This document shows, piece after piece, positions 50,101 to 57,734 of a stretch of DNA of 64,000 nucleotides; position 1 is the first letter of the stretch; every line of letters starts with the position of its first letter. Position numbers and translations under genes: made by a program. Under the pieces are notes generated by a model. It saw only the letters and a program-made list of their open reading frames with translations, was not told the origin of the DNA and searched no databases. Origin of the DNA: Enorma massiliensis phI (GTDB lineage: Bacteria > Actinomycetota > Coriobacteriia > Coriobacteriales > Coriobacteriaceae); contig NZ_HE978574.1 of NCBI RefSeq assembly GCF_000311845.1, positions 300,737 through 364,736 on the forward strand. Direction: 5' to 3'.

Positions 50101-50998
50101 CGGCTTCGCTTACAGCGATCTCGTCAAGGGCATCCGACTTGATCTCTTCGGTGCGTGCGCGCTCGCGCTGGGGTGCCAGGTCTTCAACACGGCTCTGGAC
50201 CTCGTCCACGCGTGCCTCATATTCACTCGAATACGAGGAGAGCCCTTCGGTTCCCGAAACGGTGAGGTAGACAACGGTATAGGAGCTTGTATCGGCCACG
50301 GCGCTTTCGTCTACGAAGAACGTGTAATCGCTCGAGGTGCTCGCGCGAAACGCGATGGGGCCTTCAGGCTGCGTGATATTGGTTGGGTCGATGACCGCGC
50401 CAACGATGGTATACGTGCCGCCGGGAATGAGCGGGTCGTCGGCGGAGCCCTGCTCGTCGTCCGATTCGCCTGGATCCGCTTCGCTTCCGGTGTCTGCGCT
50501 CGTGTTGAGGTCGGAAAGTCCTGTGGGGTCTTCTGCAACGGCATCCTCGAAGGTCACGGTGTCACCGATCGATTTGTTCGCCGCGTGCAGGTAGTTTTCC
50601 GTGACCGCGATTTCGTTCGGCGCGTCGGGAAGCGAGCCCTCCACCACATACGGTTCGTTGATGCCAGAGCTGAGCAGCGTCTTGAGCATTACGGTCGAGC
50701 GGATGCCATCGACGTCGGTGTAGGTTTCGATCTCGTAGCCGCCCTCCGCCACGGCGACGCCTTCGATGCCGGCGAGTTCATCGACGTCGTCCTGGGTGAG
50801 ACCGAGCGTCGATTGCACCGAGATATCGTAGAGATGCTGGCGTTCGTAGAGCGCCTCGGCCGATTCGCGCAGGTCGAGGCAGGCGATGGAGAGCCCGGTG
50901 AGCATCGTGGCGCCAAGCGCGCAAATCGCTACGATGGAAAGATAGCGTTTCTTGCTGCCGCCGATCGTGCGCAGGATGTCCTTGGAAAACGCCCTCAT
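47114..50998 (-). CDS. FtsX/MacB-type ABC exporter permease with long extracellular coiled coil
   Basis: 1294-residue membrane protein. Helix 1 is at about 19-40, followed by a MacB-like periplasmic-type domain (about 45-270) and a long Ala/Gln/Glu-rich coiled coil (about 275-740) with recurring blocks such as LADAQQTIDEG and LNDAQATIDEQ. Three FtsX helices lie at about 768-925, then a second helix plus extracellular domain (about 985-1160) and three C-terminal helices. The ATPase is encoded 9 bases upstream. Similar large permeases occur in Bacillota and Actinomycetota; the substrate is unknown. The coil is predicted to project outside the cell. Confidence 0.83.
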   Translation of the reverse strand: MRAFSKDILRTIGGSKKRYLSIVAICALGATMLTGLSIACLDLRESAEALYERQHLYDISVQSTLGLTQDDVDELAGIEGVAVAEGGYEIETYTDVDGIRSTVMLKTLLSSGINEPYVVEGSLPDAPNEIAVTENYLHAANKSIGDTVTFEDAVAEDPTGLSDLNTSADTGSEADPGESDDEQGSADDPLIPGGTYTIVGAVIDPTNITQPEGPIAFRASTSSDYTFFVDESAVADTSSYTVVYLTVSGTEGLSSYSSEYEARVDEVQSRVEDLAPQRERARTEEIKSDALDEIAVSEADARQQLADAERELIDGQATIDESLADALAGQQELDTQRANALSELNDAQATIDEQRAAALDGIEQAREGLATIDQTRSELNGQLDSLDALADTKYQAEAGAAEAKQRGDELVSRLSNDQIAASAELAATWNTLSSWTGTEEPVAEEQAFINAVDAYASEVSQLLSLARLGQQIMEAQYAPELVRRTEIDERLQEIAARAGEISDRQAAIDERLAQIEAELASPPDGDAQRTELLDEQTTLQEEQQTLSAEQETLANEQTTITQERVAITEALVLSYGDITIHYDDLPSVIAQLEQAQEQLQQLTAGGEESTVAQLAQGMGQAASGLAQVNAAIAQIDGGLEGARAQINAGLKALDAAERDARAGLATAQSGLGLLDAAQSELATQRASALAQLADAQQTIDEGLSQLADAQAELDEGRATFETERADALQQIADARAQVDEVESATWYVQDRSALGSFSSVDSDASSIEAIARIIPVIFFVVAILVSLTTATRMVEEERGLVGLYKALGYSNARILSKYLIYTGSAALIGGIIGDIAGFVVIPYVLFYIFQAMYLLPLFSLHFDLFYAVLGIVAFVAGIAGATFITCRKDLTESPASLMRPRAPRAGSRIFLEHIRPLWRRLGFLNKVTARNLFRYKKRLAMTIFGIMGCTALLICGFSIKNTVESLAPRQYEQIYRYDLMAVTSADDFEAARNVLEGADEVTDLEAIGVDTITVEYEGGKESMQLYIIPSGMQISDYVSLQTLEGGPISLDDTGVVITNNAATVLGLSAGDTASITTSALNKAEVTVESITRNYLGNAIYMTEDAYEELFGTLEFNGFFAHLTGGDTEQRAFADELEGDDIFLSITSVAKMREQFEQSFTLINVVVYVVIGLAAGLAFVVLFTLSTVNIGEREREIATIKVLGFRAGEVRTYINKETLVLTSLGILVGLPAGWALSESFTYILKMPSIFFDVVVDPWCYALAAAFSIVFALAVSLITNRMLARIDMVEALKSPE

Positions 50999-51007
50999 CG
51001 CTCGCCC

Positions 51008-51709
51008 CTACCACTCGATGCGCTCGATGGGCGTTGGGTTCGGATTGAGCTTCATGTCGGTCACGCGGCCACTCTTGAAGCGAATGAGGCGGTCGGCCAT
51101 GGGGGCGAGGGCAGAGTTGTGCGTGATGATGATGACGGTGATGCCATCGCGCCGACAGGTATCTTGGAGGAGCTGCAAGATCTGCTTGCCTGTTTGGTAG
51201 TCGAGGGCGCCCGTGGGCTCGTCGCAGAGCAGGAGCTTGGGGGCCTTGGCGATAGCGCGAGCGATGGAGACGCGCTGCTGCTCGCCGCCCGAAAGCTGGG
51301 CGGGGAAGTTGCCCAGGCGCTTGGCGAGGCCCACCTTGCAGAGGGATTCCTCGGCATCGAGGGCGTTGGCGCACACCTGTGCCGCGAGCTCGACGTTTTC
51401 GAGCGCGGTGAGGTTGGGGACAAGGTTGTAGAACTGGAACACGAAGCCCACGTCGGTGCGGCGGTACTCCACGAGCTCGCGTTCGGTTGCATGGGTGATG
51501 TTGCGCCCGTCGACCATGACCGTTCCCGACGTGGCTGTGTCCATACCGCCCAAGATGTTGAGCGCCGTGGTTTTGCCAGCGCCGGATGCGCCGAGAATGA
51601 CGGCAAGCTCGCCGCGCTCGACGGTGAAGTTCGCGCCATCAAGCGCGTTGATCTGCGACTCGCCTGCGCCGTATGTTTTAACGACGTCGTTGAACTCGAT
51701 GTATGCCAT
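51008..51709 (-). CDS. ABC exporter ATP-binding protein (MacB/LolD type)
   Basis: 233 residues. Walker [11 protein letters not shown] loop [20 protein letters not shown], signature LSGGEQQR, Walker [15 protein letters not shown] and switch His in IIITHN. Cotranscribed with the coiled-coil permease. The ribosome binding site is weak (GGCGGACCC). The divergent TetR gene probably represses this operon. Confidence 0.88.
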   Translation of the reverse strand: MAYIEFNDVVKTYGAGESQINALDGANFTVERGELAVILGASGAGKTTALNILGGMDTATSGTVMVDGRNITHATERELVEYRRTDVGFVFQFYNLVPNLTALENVELAAQVCANALDAEESLCKVGLAKRLGNFPAQLSGGEQQRVSIARAIAKAPKLLLCDEPTGALDYQTGKQILQLLQDTCRRDGITVIIITHNSALAPMADRLIRFKSGRVTDMKLNPNPTPIERIEW

Positions 51710-51744
51710 GGGTCCGCCTAGCTATGTCGTGCTGCGATATTACT

Positions 51745-51828
51745 CGACAGCATGTTGTCTAAATGTAGTATAGTGGCGGCGTAGGGGGAAGGCGAGGAAT
51801 GTTCGACACATGGAAACGAATTGTCGAG
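51745..51828. promoter_or_regulatory. Candidate TetR operators in the divergent region
   Basis: CGACA...TGTTGTC words occur at 51745-51760 and an inverted TCGACA/TTGTCGA pair at about 51803-51826, on either side of TAGTATAGT near 51766. This fits autoregulation plus repression of the exporter, but binding is inferred only from symmetry. Confidence 0.4.
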
Positions 51829-51842
51829 CGATGGGGGCCGCC

Positions 51843-52391
51843 ATGAGAAAGCAGCCGCAGGTGACCGAACAGACGCGGGCGAATCTTATGCAGGCGTTCT
51901 GGGATCTTTACCTCGAAAAACCAATTGAGAAGATCACCATACGGGAGATTACGGATCGCGCGGGCTACAACCGTGCGACGTTCTACCTGTATTATCGCGA
52001 CGTGTACGATTTGTTCGACCAGCTTGAAGAGAGCATTTTGGGCCAGGTCCGGCAGCTGGTCAACGATCGCCTCCTAGGGGAGGAGACGCTGGACTTTACG
52101 CACCATATGGGGTTCATCCTTGAGCTTGCCCAGCGATTTGCGACCTACATGCCGAAACTGCTTACGAGCGATCCGTCGTTTTCGGCGCGGCTTAAGGTCA
52201 TCATCGCCCCGCTGCTCGACCGGTTCATCCTGCCGGCGCGTAACCTTTCCGAGGAGGAGCGCTACCTTGTACGTGAGTTCTACACGAGCGGCGTGCTGAG
52301 CGCCATTATCGCTTGGATGATGACCGATCCAGCCGAGCGCATGCCCATCGACCGGCTTATTGCGCTTATCGTGAAGGCGGTTGGGCTCTAG
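51843..52391 (+). CDS. TetR-family transcriptional regulator
   Basis: 182 residues from the ATG at 51843. The DNA-binding region IEKITIREITDRAGYNRATFYLYY is the classic TetR helix-turn-helix. The ligand domain is helical and unremarkable. An upstream in-frame ATG at 51810 is possible, but 51843 has GGGGG in position and matches where the family begins. Divergent from the coiled-coil ABC exporter. Confidence 0.86.
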   Translation: MRKQPQVTEQTRANLMQAFWDLYLEKPIEKITIREITDRAGYNRATFYLYYRDVYDLFDQLEESILGQVRQLVNDRLLGEETLDFTHHMGFILELAQRFATYMPKLLTSDPSFSARLKVIIAPLLDRFILPARNLSEEERYLVREFYTSGVLSAIIAWMMTDPAERMPIDRLIALIVKAVGL

Positions 52392-52611
52392 CCGGCTTTG
52401 GCTGTTCTGGCATGCGGGCGGTGCTGGCCGGGACTGCGCAGCCCTGGTCATTCTGGTGCTGGGGCGATGCGGCTGGGAGACGTCGCCGGCCTGCGGAACT
52501 GCCCGGCTGGTTCGGCCTGCGGAGCTGCCCGACCGGCTTTCCGTGCCGGGATGAGCTTCGACGTCGGATCGCGAAGCTGCCTAGCTGGCTCGCCGTGCCG
52601 GGATGAGCTTT

Positions 52612-52989
52612 CTAGTTCTCGAGCCCTTGCTCCGCCTTGCGAATGATGCTGTCGTAGTTCTCAATCTTATAGTTGAGGCGATCGAGGCCCGCTTGCATCT
52701 CGTTGATGCGTTCCTGCACGAGATCGCGCTGCTCTTCAAGGAGCGCCTTGCGTGCGGCGACGGTGGAGTCGCCCTCGGCAAAGAGCTGCATGTACTCGAT
52801 GAGCGCCTCGATGGATACGTTGGCGCCGCGCATGCACTTGATGAACTGGATGCGCGCGCAATCCGCCTCGCTGTAATCGCGGATGCCGCTCTCGTTGCGT
52901 CGTACGTGCTCAAGGAGCCCGATGCGCTCGTAATAGCGCAGGGTGTCCGCGCTGATGTCGTACTTTTTGGAAACTTCCGCAATGCGCAT
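52612..52989 (-). CDS. MerR-family transcriptional regulator
   Basis: 125 residues. N-terminal winged helix MRIAEVSKKYDISADTLRYY with the ERIGLL and ESGIRDY segments, then the dimerisation helix RKALLEEQRDLVQERINEMQ. No metal-binding cysteines, so it belongs to the effector-varied AdhR/NmlR-like group. ATG after AAGGAG. No obvious target gene beside it. Confidence 0.87.
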   Translation of the reverse strand: MRIAEVSKKYDISADTLRYYERIGLLEHVRRNESGIRDYSEADCARIQFIKCMRGANVSIEALIEYMQLFAEGDSTVAARKALLEEQRDLVQERINEMQAGLDRLNYKIENYDSIIRKAEQGLEN

Positions 52990-53140
52990 GGTGGTTCTCC
53001 TTCTGTTCGCTCACTGTACACCATAGTGCTTGAAGCGAACTCCAAGTCAAGAGACGCGTTAGGTTGGTCCTCGCGAGGGTTGCGCCGGGCTATTCGGGCG
53101 CTTTCGAACTTGAAATGTGGCGGTTGGAGGTGCTCTTGCA

Positions 53141-53284
53141 GAGTTCGTTCCACTATTGGGAATATCTTTTTCAAATGCCTGGAGTATTCGTTTACCACGT
53201 GAAACGAATCCTGCGGTTTTGTTAGTACGAACGAGCTGTGGCCACGGTTTGTAGAAAAGAAGTTCCCAAAAGTGGAACGAACCT
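53141..53284. repeat. Long inverted repeat, family G copy 2 (about 144 bp)
   Basis: The left arm GTTCGTTCCACTATTGGGAA (from 53143) pairs with the right arm ending TTCCCAAAAGTGGAACGAAC (to 53282), with a few mismatches. Inside, ATTCGTTT and AAACGAAT form a perfect nested hairpin near 53187-53210. The outer TTGGGAATATCTTTT matches element G1 at 12392. Confidence 0.82.
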
Positions 53285-53305
53285 TGTTTGGAGGGCTCGT
53301 TCAGC

Positions 53306-53366
53306 AAAAATGCCCTGTCGCAGAGTGAAATTTGGCGAATGCCTACTCTGTGACAGGGCGATTTTT
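53306..53366. terminator. Bidirectional terminator-like hairpin
   Basis: AAAAATGCCCTGTCGCAGAG pairs with CTCTGTGACAGGGCGATTTTT minus one base; an A-run on the left and a T-run on the right flank the stem. It sits between the merR 5' side and the pfkA 3' end. Confidence 0.7.
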
Positions 53367-53432
53367 AGACGCAGGGCGTGGCGGGCGCGTAGCGTCGGCG
53401 CGGTGTGCGGCGCGCGCTGCAAAGCAGAGCGG

Positions 53433-53469
53433 GCGTACTGCGGCCGCGCGAGACGAGGTCGCAGTACGC
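53433..53469 (-). terminator. Hairpin immediately after pfkA
   Basis: GCGTACTGCG and CGCAGTACGC (10 bp, perfect) begin 12 bases after the pfkA stop on the minus strand. There is no strong U-tract; the hairpin at 53306-53366 lies further on. Confidence 0.6.
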
Positions 53470-53481
53470 GATGTGCGTCGC

Positions 53482-54564
53482 TTACTCGTCGCCGAAGCTG
53501 ATGCCGAGCGCTTTTGCCTCGCGCACGAGATCGCTTTCGGGGTCGACGTACTTAAGCTTGCCGGCAACATCTTCAAGGGGCACGCGGCACATGTGGCGAT
53601 CGCGCTGCGCGACCATGAAGCCGAACTCGCCTTCGAGGCAGCCGAGCGCCGCCTCCACGCCGCACTGCGTGGCGAAGATGCGGTCCTGAGCATCGGGGAT
53701 GCCGCCGCGCTGGGTATGGCCGGGGATGGCAACGCGGGTCTCGCGTCCGGTCTTCGACTCAATCTCCTTAGCGATGTCGTACACGATCGACGGGCTCGTG
53801 CGAGCCGCTACCTTCTTCTTATATTCCTTCTTGGACAGCGCGGCGTCCTCTTTGGAGATGGCGCCCTCCGCCACCGCGATGATGGTGAAACGGCTGCCCG
53901 TTTCCATGCGCTTTTCGATGGTCTTGATCACGTTGTCCATGCTGTACGGAATCTCGGGAATCAAGATTACGTCTGCACCGCCGGCAACGCCCGCGTACAG
54001 CGGGATCCAGCCAACCTTGTGGCCCATGATCTCGATCACGAATACGCGGCCATGTGAGCTCGCGGTGGTGTGAATGTCGTCGATGCACTTGGTGGCGATC
54101 TCCACGGCGCTCGTGAAACCGAACGTCATCTCGGTTCCCCAGGTGTCGTTGTCGATGGTCTTGGGCAGTGCGATAACGTTGAGGCCCTCCTGCGATAGGC
54201 GGTTTGCCGTCTTGGTGGAGCCGTTGCCGCCCAGCATGAAGAGGCAATCGAGGTTGAGGTCGTGATAGGTCTGCTTCATGGCGGGAACCTTCTCCACGCC
54301 GTCGGCCTCGGGCGTGTCGATGCGCTTGAACGGCGTGCGGCTCGTTCCCAGGATGGTGCCGCCGCGCGTGAGGATGCCGCTGAAGTCGTGGGCATCCATC
54401 TTGCGATAGCGCCGATAGATCATGCCCTGGTAGCCGTCCTCAAAACCGTAGATCTCGACGGGCTCAGAGCTCTTGTTGATGAGCGTCTTGACGATGCCGC
54501 GCATGGTGGCGTTGAGAGCCTGGCAATCGCCGCCACTGGTGAGCAAGCCAATTCGAAGTGTCAT
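53482..54564 (-). CDS. pfkA: 6-phosphofructokinase (PfkA family)
   Basis: 360-residue glycolytic enzyme that phosphorylates fructose 6-phosphate to fructose 1,6-bisphosphate. The N-terminal GLLTSGGDCQALNATMRG, the substrate region PKTIDNDTWGTEMTFGF and VIEIMGHKVGW are in place. The nucleotide motif reads GGNGSTKTA where ATP enzymes have GGDGS, and PKTIDND carries the lysine typical of pyrophosphate-using enzymes while the Gly after Asn is ATP-type. Phosphoryl donor preference is therefore uncertain. ATG after GGGGA. Confidence 0.92.
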   Translation of the reverse strand: MTLRIGLLTSGGDCQALNATMRGIVKTLINKSSEPVEIYGFEDGYQGMIYRRYRKMDAHDFSGILTRGGTILGTSRTPFKRIDTPEADGVEKVPAMKQTYHDLNLDCLFMLGGNGSTKTANRLSQEGLNVIALPKTIDNDTWGTEMTFGFTSAVEIATKCIDDIHTTASSHGRVFVIEIMGHKVGWIPLYAGVAGGADVILIPEIPYSMDNVIKTIEKRMETGSRFTIIAVAEGAISKEDAALSKKEYKKKVAARTSPSIVYDIAKEIESKTGRETRVAIPGHTQRGGIPDAQDRIFATQCGVEAALGCLEGEFGFMVAQRDRHMCRVPLEDVAGKLKYVDPESDLVREAKALGISFGDE

Positions 54565-54612
54565 GATGATCCCCTTCCCCGGAGTGATGCATGCGTTAAG
54601 TGTACTCCGAGT

Positions 54613-54797
54613 GAGTCATATTGGGACGGGGTTGTTTTGACGCAGCCATATTGGAATGTGGGCGGCGCGCCTTATAGGGGAGGTGCAGTGCAATGAGCCA
54701 AGGTTGCCCTGTCCTGAGTCAAAACGGACCCGTCCCAATATGACCGGCGGGGGTGCGGATGAGTCAAAACGGACCCGTCCCAAAATGACTCAAAATG
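54613..54797. repeat. Family E element 2 (185 bp)
   Basis: The left unit at 54613-54644 (GTCATATTGGGACGGGGTTG) is inverted relative to two right units at 54716-54744 and 54761-54789 (GAGTCAAAACGGACCCGTCC). Between the two right units is CGGCGGGGGTGCGGAT. The right end lies two bases from the stop codon of the LuxR-type gene (54800). Confidence 0.85.
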
Positions 54798-54799
54798 GT

Positions 54800-55768
54800 T
54801 TACGCATCTGTCCAATAGTCCTGCCGAAGCTCTTGCCGATCGCGGCATCCGGTTTTGCGCAGGATGTTGTGAATGTGCACCTTAACCGTGCTGAGCGAAA
54901 GCGAGAGGGCCGAAGCGATGTTCTGGTTGTCCATGCCGCCCAATACCATGCGCAGTACTTCTTGCTCGCGCGGAGAAAGCTTGTGGCGCTTGGCGTAAAG
55001 CGGCAGATGCGCCTCTACAAAGTCTTCCTGTTGCTCCGTTTGTCGCTGCGGAGGGTTTTCGAACCTCAGCGAAAGGCTTATGAGCGCGCTGCGGCACGCA
55101 ACGAGCATGCAGCAGAGCATGAGAGCGTTCTCCGAGTAATTGCGCTCGGGCGCGACGGCGCGCAAATCCATGATGAAGCCCGTGGGATTCGGGCCCAGGA
55201 AAAACGCGGCGTCTTCGATGACCATGCCGGCTCCGAGCGCCCAGAGCACGAGATAGATCCATTTGGCGCGCGCGATGCGCTTTCGCTCGAAATCGTCGCG
55301 AGTAAAGACGTAGCGTGCTCCTGTATACAACAGCATCCAAGCAAGGAAAACCGCACGCGGCGTATAGAAGATGAACCGCGCCAGGTTGTCGTCTTCCGGC
55401 AACGGAACGATGAGGGCGATGATGCTCACCGCGGTGAACACCAGGCACGGGATGACTCGCATCTTCAAGCTGCTATGCCCGAGGTATTCGCAGATAACGA
55501 GCCAGAACGTTGACATGAAGCCGACGCCGGAGACGATGGTGGCGATCGAGCGCACCGCGATATAGAGCTGGTCGTGCCACATATGTCCGAAGCCGACGAT
55601 GTTGTCTTGGAAAACCCAGGCAACGTCGAAGAAGTAGAAAAAGAATCCCACGGCGCCCAGCAGGAAGAGCTGTCGGCGTGATACCAAGTACGCCGAGAGG
55701 CACACGGCAGACGTCAGGATGGAGGCGAGCAGCACGAAGAGCGTGAAATGGAGAACGACGAAGTCCAT
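54800..55768 (-). CDS. Membrane-bound LuxR-family transcriptional regulator
   Basis: 322 residues. The first about 230 residues hold seven hydrophobic helices (starting DFVVLHFTLFVLLASILTSA). The C-terminal 65 residues are a LuxR helix-turn-helix (LSPREQEVLRMVLGGMDNQNIASALSLSLSTVKVH, given here only as the region of residues 259-315). Integral membrane LuxR proteins are abundant in Eggerthella, Slackia and relatives, often beside transporters. Here it is divergent from a permease and aminotransferase, so it probably senses and controls that pathway. ATG after GGGGGGT. Confidence 0.84.
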   Translation of the reverse strand: MDFVVLHFTLFVLLASILTSAVCLSAYLVSRRQLFLLGAVGFFFYFFDVAWVFQDNIVGFGHMWHDQLYIAVRSIATIVSGVGFMSTFWLVICEYLGHSSLKMRVIPCLVFTAVSIIALIVPLPEDDNLARFIFYTPRAVFLAWMLLYTGARYVFTRDDFERKRIARAKWIYLVLWALGAGMVIEDAAFFLGPNPTGFIMDLRAVAPERNYSENALMLCCMLVACRSALISLSLRFENPPQRQTEQQEDFVEAHLPLYAKRHKLSPREQEVLRMVLGGMDNQNIASALSLSLSTVKVHIHNILRKTGCRDRQELRQDYWTDA

Positions 55769-56234
55769 AGCTGCACCCCCCCTAGATGCTTTGAAGCGCG
55801 ATGCCTGCCGGCACGTCAACGCCACGCGTGGCTATGCCGCTCAGGTTATTCATCATAGAGAACTTTTCATGCAAGATGGCCGTGTTCTCTGCGAGCGGTC
55901 GGGCGTGGAGGCTGGGCGGAGATAATGAGTCTTTGCCGATATACCTGCGGTTTATTGCGGGTTTAGGGCCCTTCTGCGCAAAGCTAGAACTCAATTACGT
56001 CCCTTGCTACATCTTGCTTAGCCCTTTCCGCATGCATCCATCTCGCCGTAGATTCGTGCTGAGGCGGAAGGCGCGGTGCCGTGCCGGCTGTATGGGGTTA
56101 GCGCTTCCTCATTGCCTTCTCGCCTCGTTGGCTGTAAGGGCTGTTCTGCAAAACCTGATCTGTGGGCCGTGCCGAGCAGCTTGGTCGATAGGGGCGCATG
56201 AAGCGCGCCGGAAGTCCAGGGAGGGGCGATATCT
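55769..56234. promoter_or_regulatory. Divergent region between the LuxR regulator and the permease
   Basis: 466 bases with no convincing gene. It is the expected place for control sites of both genes; no clear palindrome stands out. It is less G+C-rich in the middle (around 55830-55990). Confidence 0.4.
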
Positions 56235-57692
56235 ATGGAAGAAGCTACTGTTAAACAGGAAGTCGGGCGCAAGGGCATTGGGCTTTTCGGCCTTATCGGT
56301 ATGGTGGTGAGCTCGTGTATCGGATCGGGCGCGTTCGCCATCACCGGCCAGTTGTCGCAGGTCGCTTCGCCCGGAGCGGCGCTCATCGCATGGCTCATCG
56401 TAGGCGTGGGCTTTTTGGCTCTGGCGCTCTCGCTCAATAACCTTGGGGCTCGTCGTCCCGATCTTCCGGGTATTTTCTCGTATGCGCAAGAGGGTTTCGG
56501 ACCTTTTGCCGGTTTCATCTCCGGCTGGGGCTACTGGCTTTCCGCATGGCTCGGCAACGTTGCCTTCGCAACGATGATGATGTCCACGCTCGGTTACTTC
56601 TTCCCAGCGTTCCTTCCGGGAAATACGGTGCCCTGCATCGCCATCGCGTCGGTGGTCATGTGGCTGCTCACCTATTTCGTCATTCGCGGTGTAGAGAGCG
56701 CCTCGGTGCTCAACGCGGTCGTGATGGTGTGCAAGGTGGCTTCGCTTGCCGTGTTCATCATCTTCTCGGTGTTCATGTTCAACGCGGGGGTGTTTACTGC
56801 TGATTTCTGGGGAACGGTCTATAACAACGCGGTCGCTGCGGGTTCGGCCGGCGCAGATGCGGTTGCGCTGGGGGATGTGCCCCAGCAGATCATCAACTGC
56901 CTCATCATCATGATGTGGGTGTTCGTGGGCGTCGAAGGCGCTTCGGTTATGTCGTCGCGCGCCGCGCGCAAGAGCGATGTGGGCAAGGCGACGGTCATCG
57001 GCCTCGTTTGCCTGCTTGCCGTCTACATCGGTTGCTCCGTGCTGCCGTATGGCTACATGCCGTATAGCGAGATTGCCATGCTCGATTACCCTGCAATGCT
57101 CTATGTCTTCGAGGACATGGCGCCGGGCTGGGGTGGCGCGTTCATCTCGATTGCCATCATCATCTCGATCCTTGGCTCCTGGCTTTCCTTCACGATGCTT
57201 CCGGCCGAGACGACGTCCGAGATGGCGGAGGCGAAGCTGCTCCCCGCTTCGTGGGGTGCCCTGAACAAGAAGGGCGCTCCGCAGATGAGCCTTGTTGTGG
57301 TGGGAGGCTGCACCCAGGCGTTCATGCTGCTGTTGCTGCTTTCGGCCGATGCCTACGACTTCGCCTATTCCATGTGCACGGTCTCGATCGTCATCACCTG
57401 GGCGCTCGCGGCGATGTACCAGGTCAAGCTTTCTGGCGAACGTCATGAGGCGGGCCAGCTTGCCATAGGTTTGGTGGCGTCGGTGTTCCTGGTGGTCGGC
57501 GTGCTCTTTAACGGCTGGTCGTTCCTGTTGCTCACCTGCGTGGGCTACATCCCCGGGTTCGTGGTTTACGCTAAGGCGCGTAAGGACCAGGGAGAGGGCC
57601 TGGGCCGCATCGATAAGGTGGGCATCGTGGTGGTCACCGCTTTGGGCGTGCTCTCGCTCGTGCTGCTCGGCATGGGAATCATCAGCTTGTAA
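56235..57692 (+). CDS. APC-family amino-acid permease or antiporter (ArcD-like)
   Basis: 485-residue integral membrane transporter with about 12-13 helices. The start GLFGLIGMVVSSCIGSGAFA carries the APC GSGIF-like motif. GVEGASVMSSRAARKSDVGKAT is the conserved loop seen in arginine/ornithine and related basic amino-acid antiporters. ATG after GGGAGGGG. It is followed after 42 bases by an aminotransferase. The substrate is not known; basic amino acids are most likely. Confidence 0.86.
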   Translation: MEEATVKQEVGRKGIGLFGLIGMVVSSCIGSGAFAITGQLSQVASPGAALIAWLIVGVGFLALALSLNNLGARRPDLPGIFSYAQEGFGPFAGFISGWGYWLSAWLGNVAFATMMMSTLGYFFPAFLPGNTVPCIAIASVVMWLLTYFVIRGVESASVLNAVVMVCKVASLAVFIIFSVFMFNAGVFTADFWGTVYNNAVAAGSAGADAVALGDVPQQIINCLIIMMWVFVGVEGASVMSSRAARKSDVGKATVIGLVCLLAVYIGCSVLPYGYMPYSEIAMLDYPAMLYVFEDMAPGWGGAFISIAIIISILGSWLSFTMLPAETTSEMAEAKLLPASWGALNKKGAPQMSLVVVGGCTQAFMLLLLLSADAYDFAYSMCTVSIVITWALAAMYQVKLSGERHEAGQLAIGLVASVFLVVGVLFNGWSFLLLTCVGYIPGFVVYAKARKDQGEGLGRIDKVGIVVVTALGVLSLVLLGMGIISL

Positions 57693-57734
57693 CCACTGCA
57701 ATCAACGCAATTGGGCTGCTAGAAAGGATTGAAG

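Noticed and set aside
54613-54797. Origin of replication or attachment site
   Set aside because: The repeats are a dispersed family found at several gene ends, with no dnaA gene, integrase or tRNA nearby.
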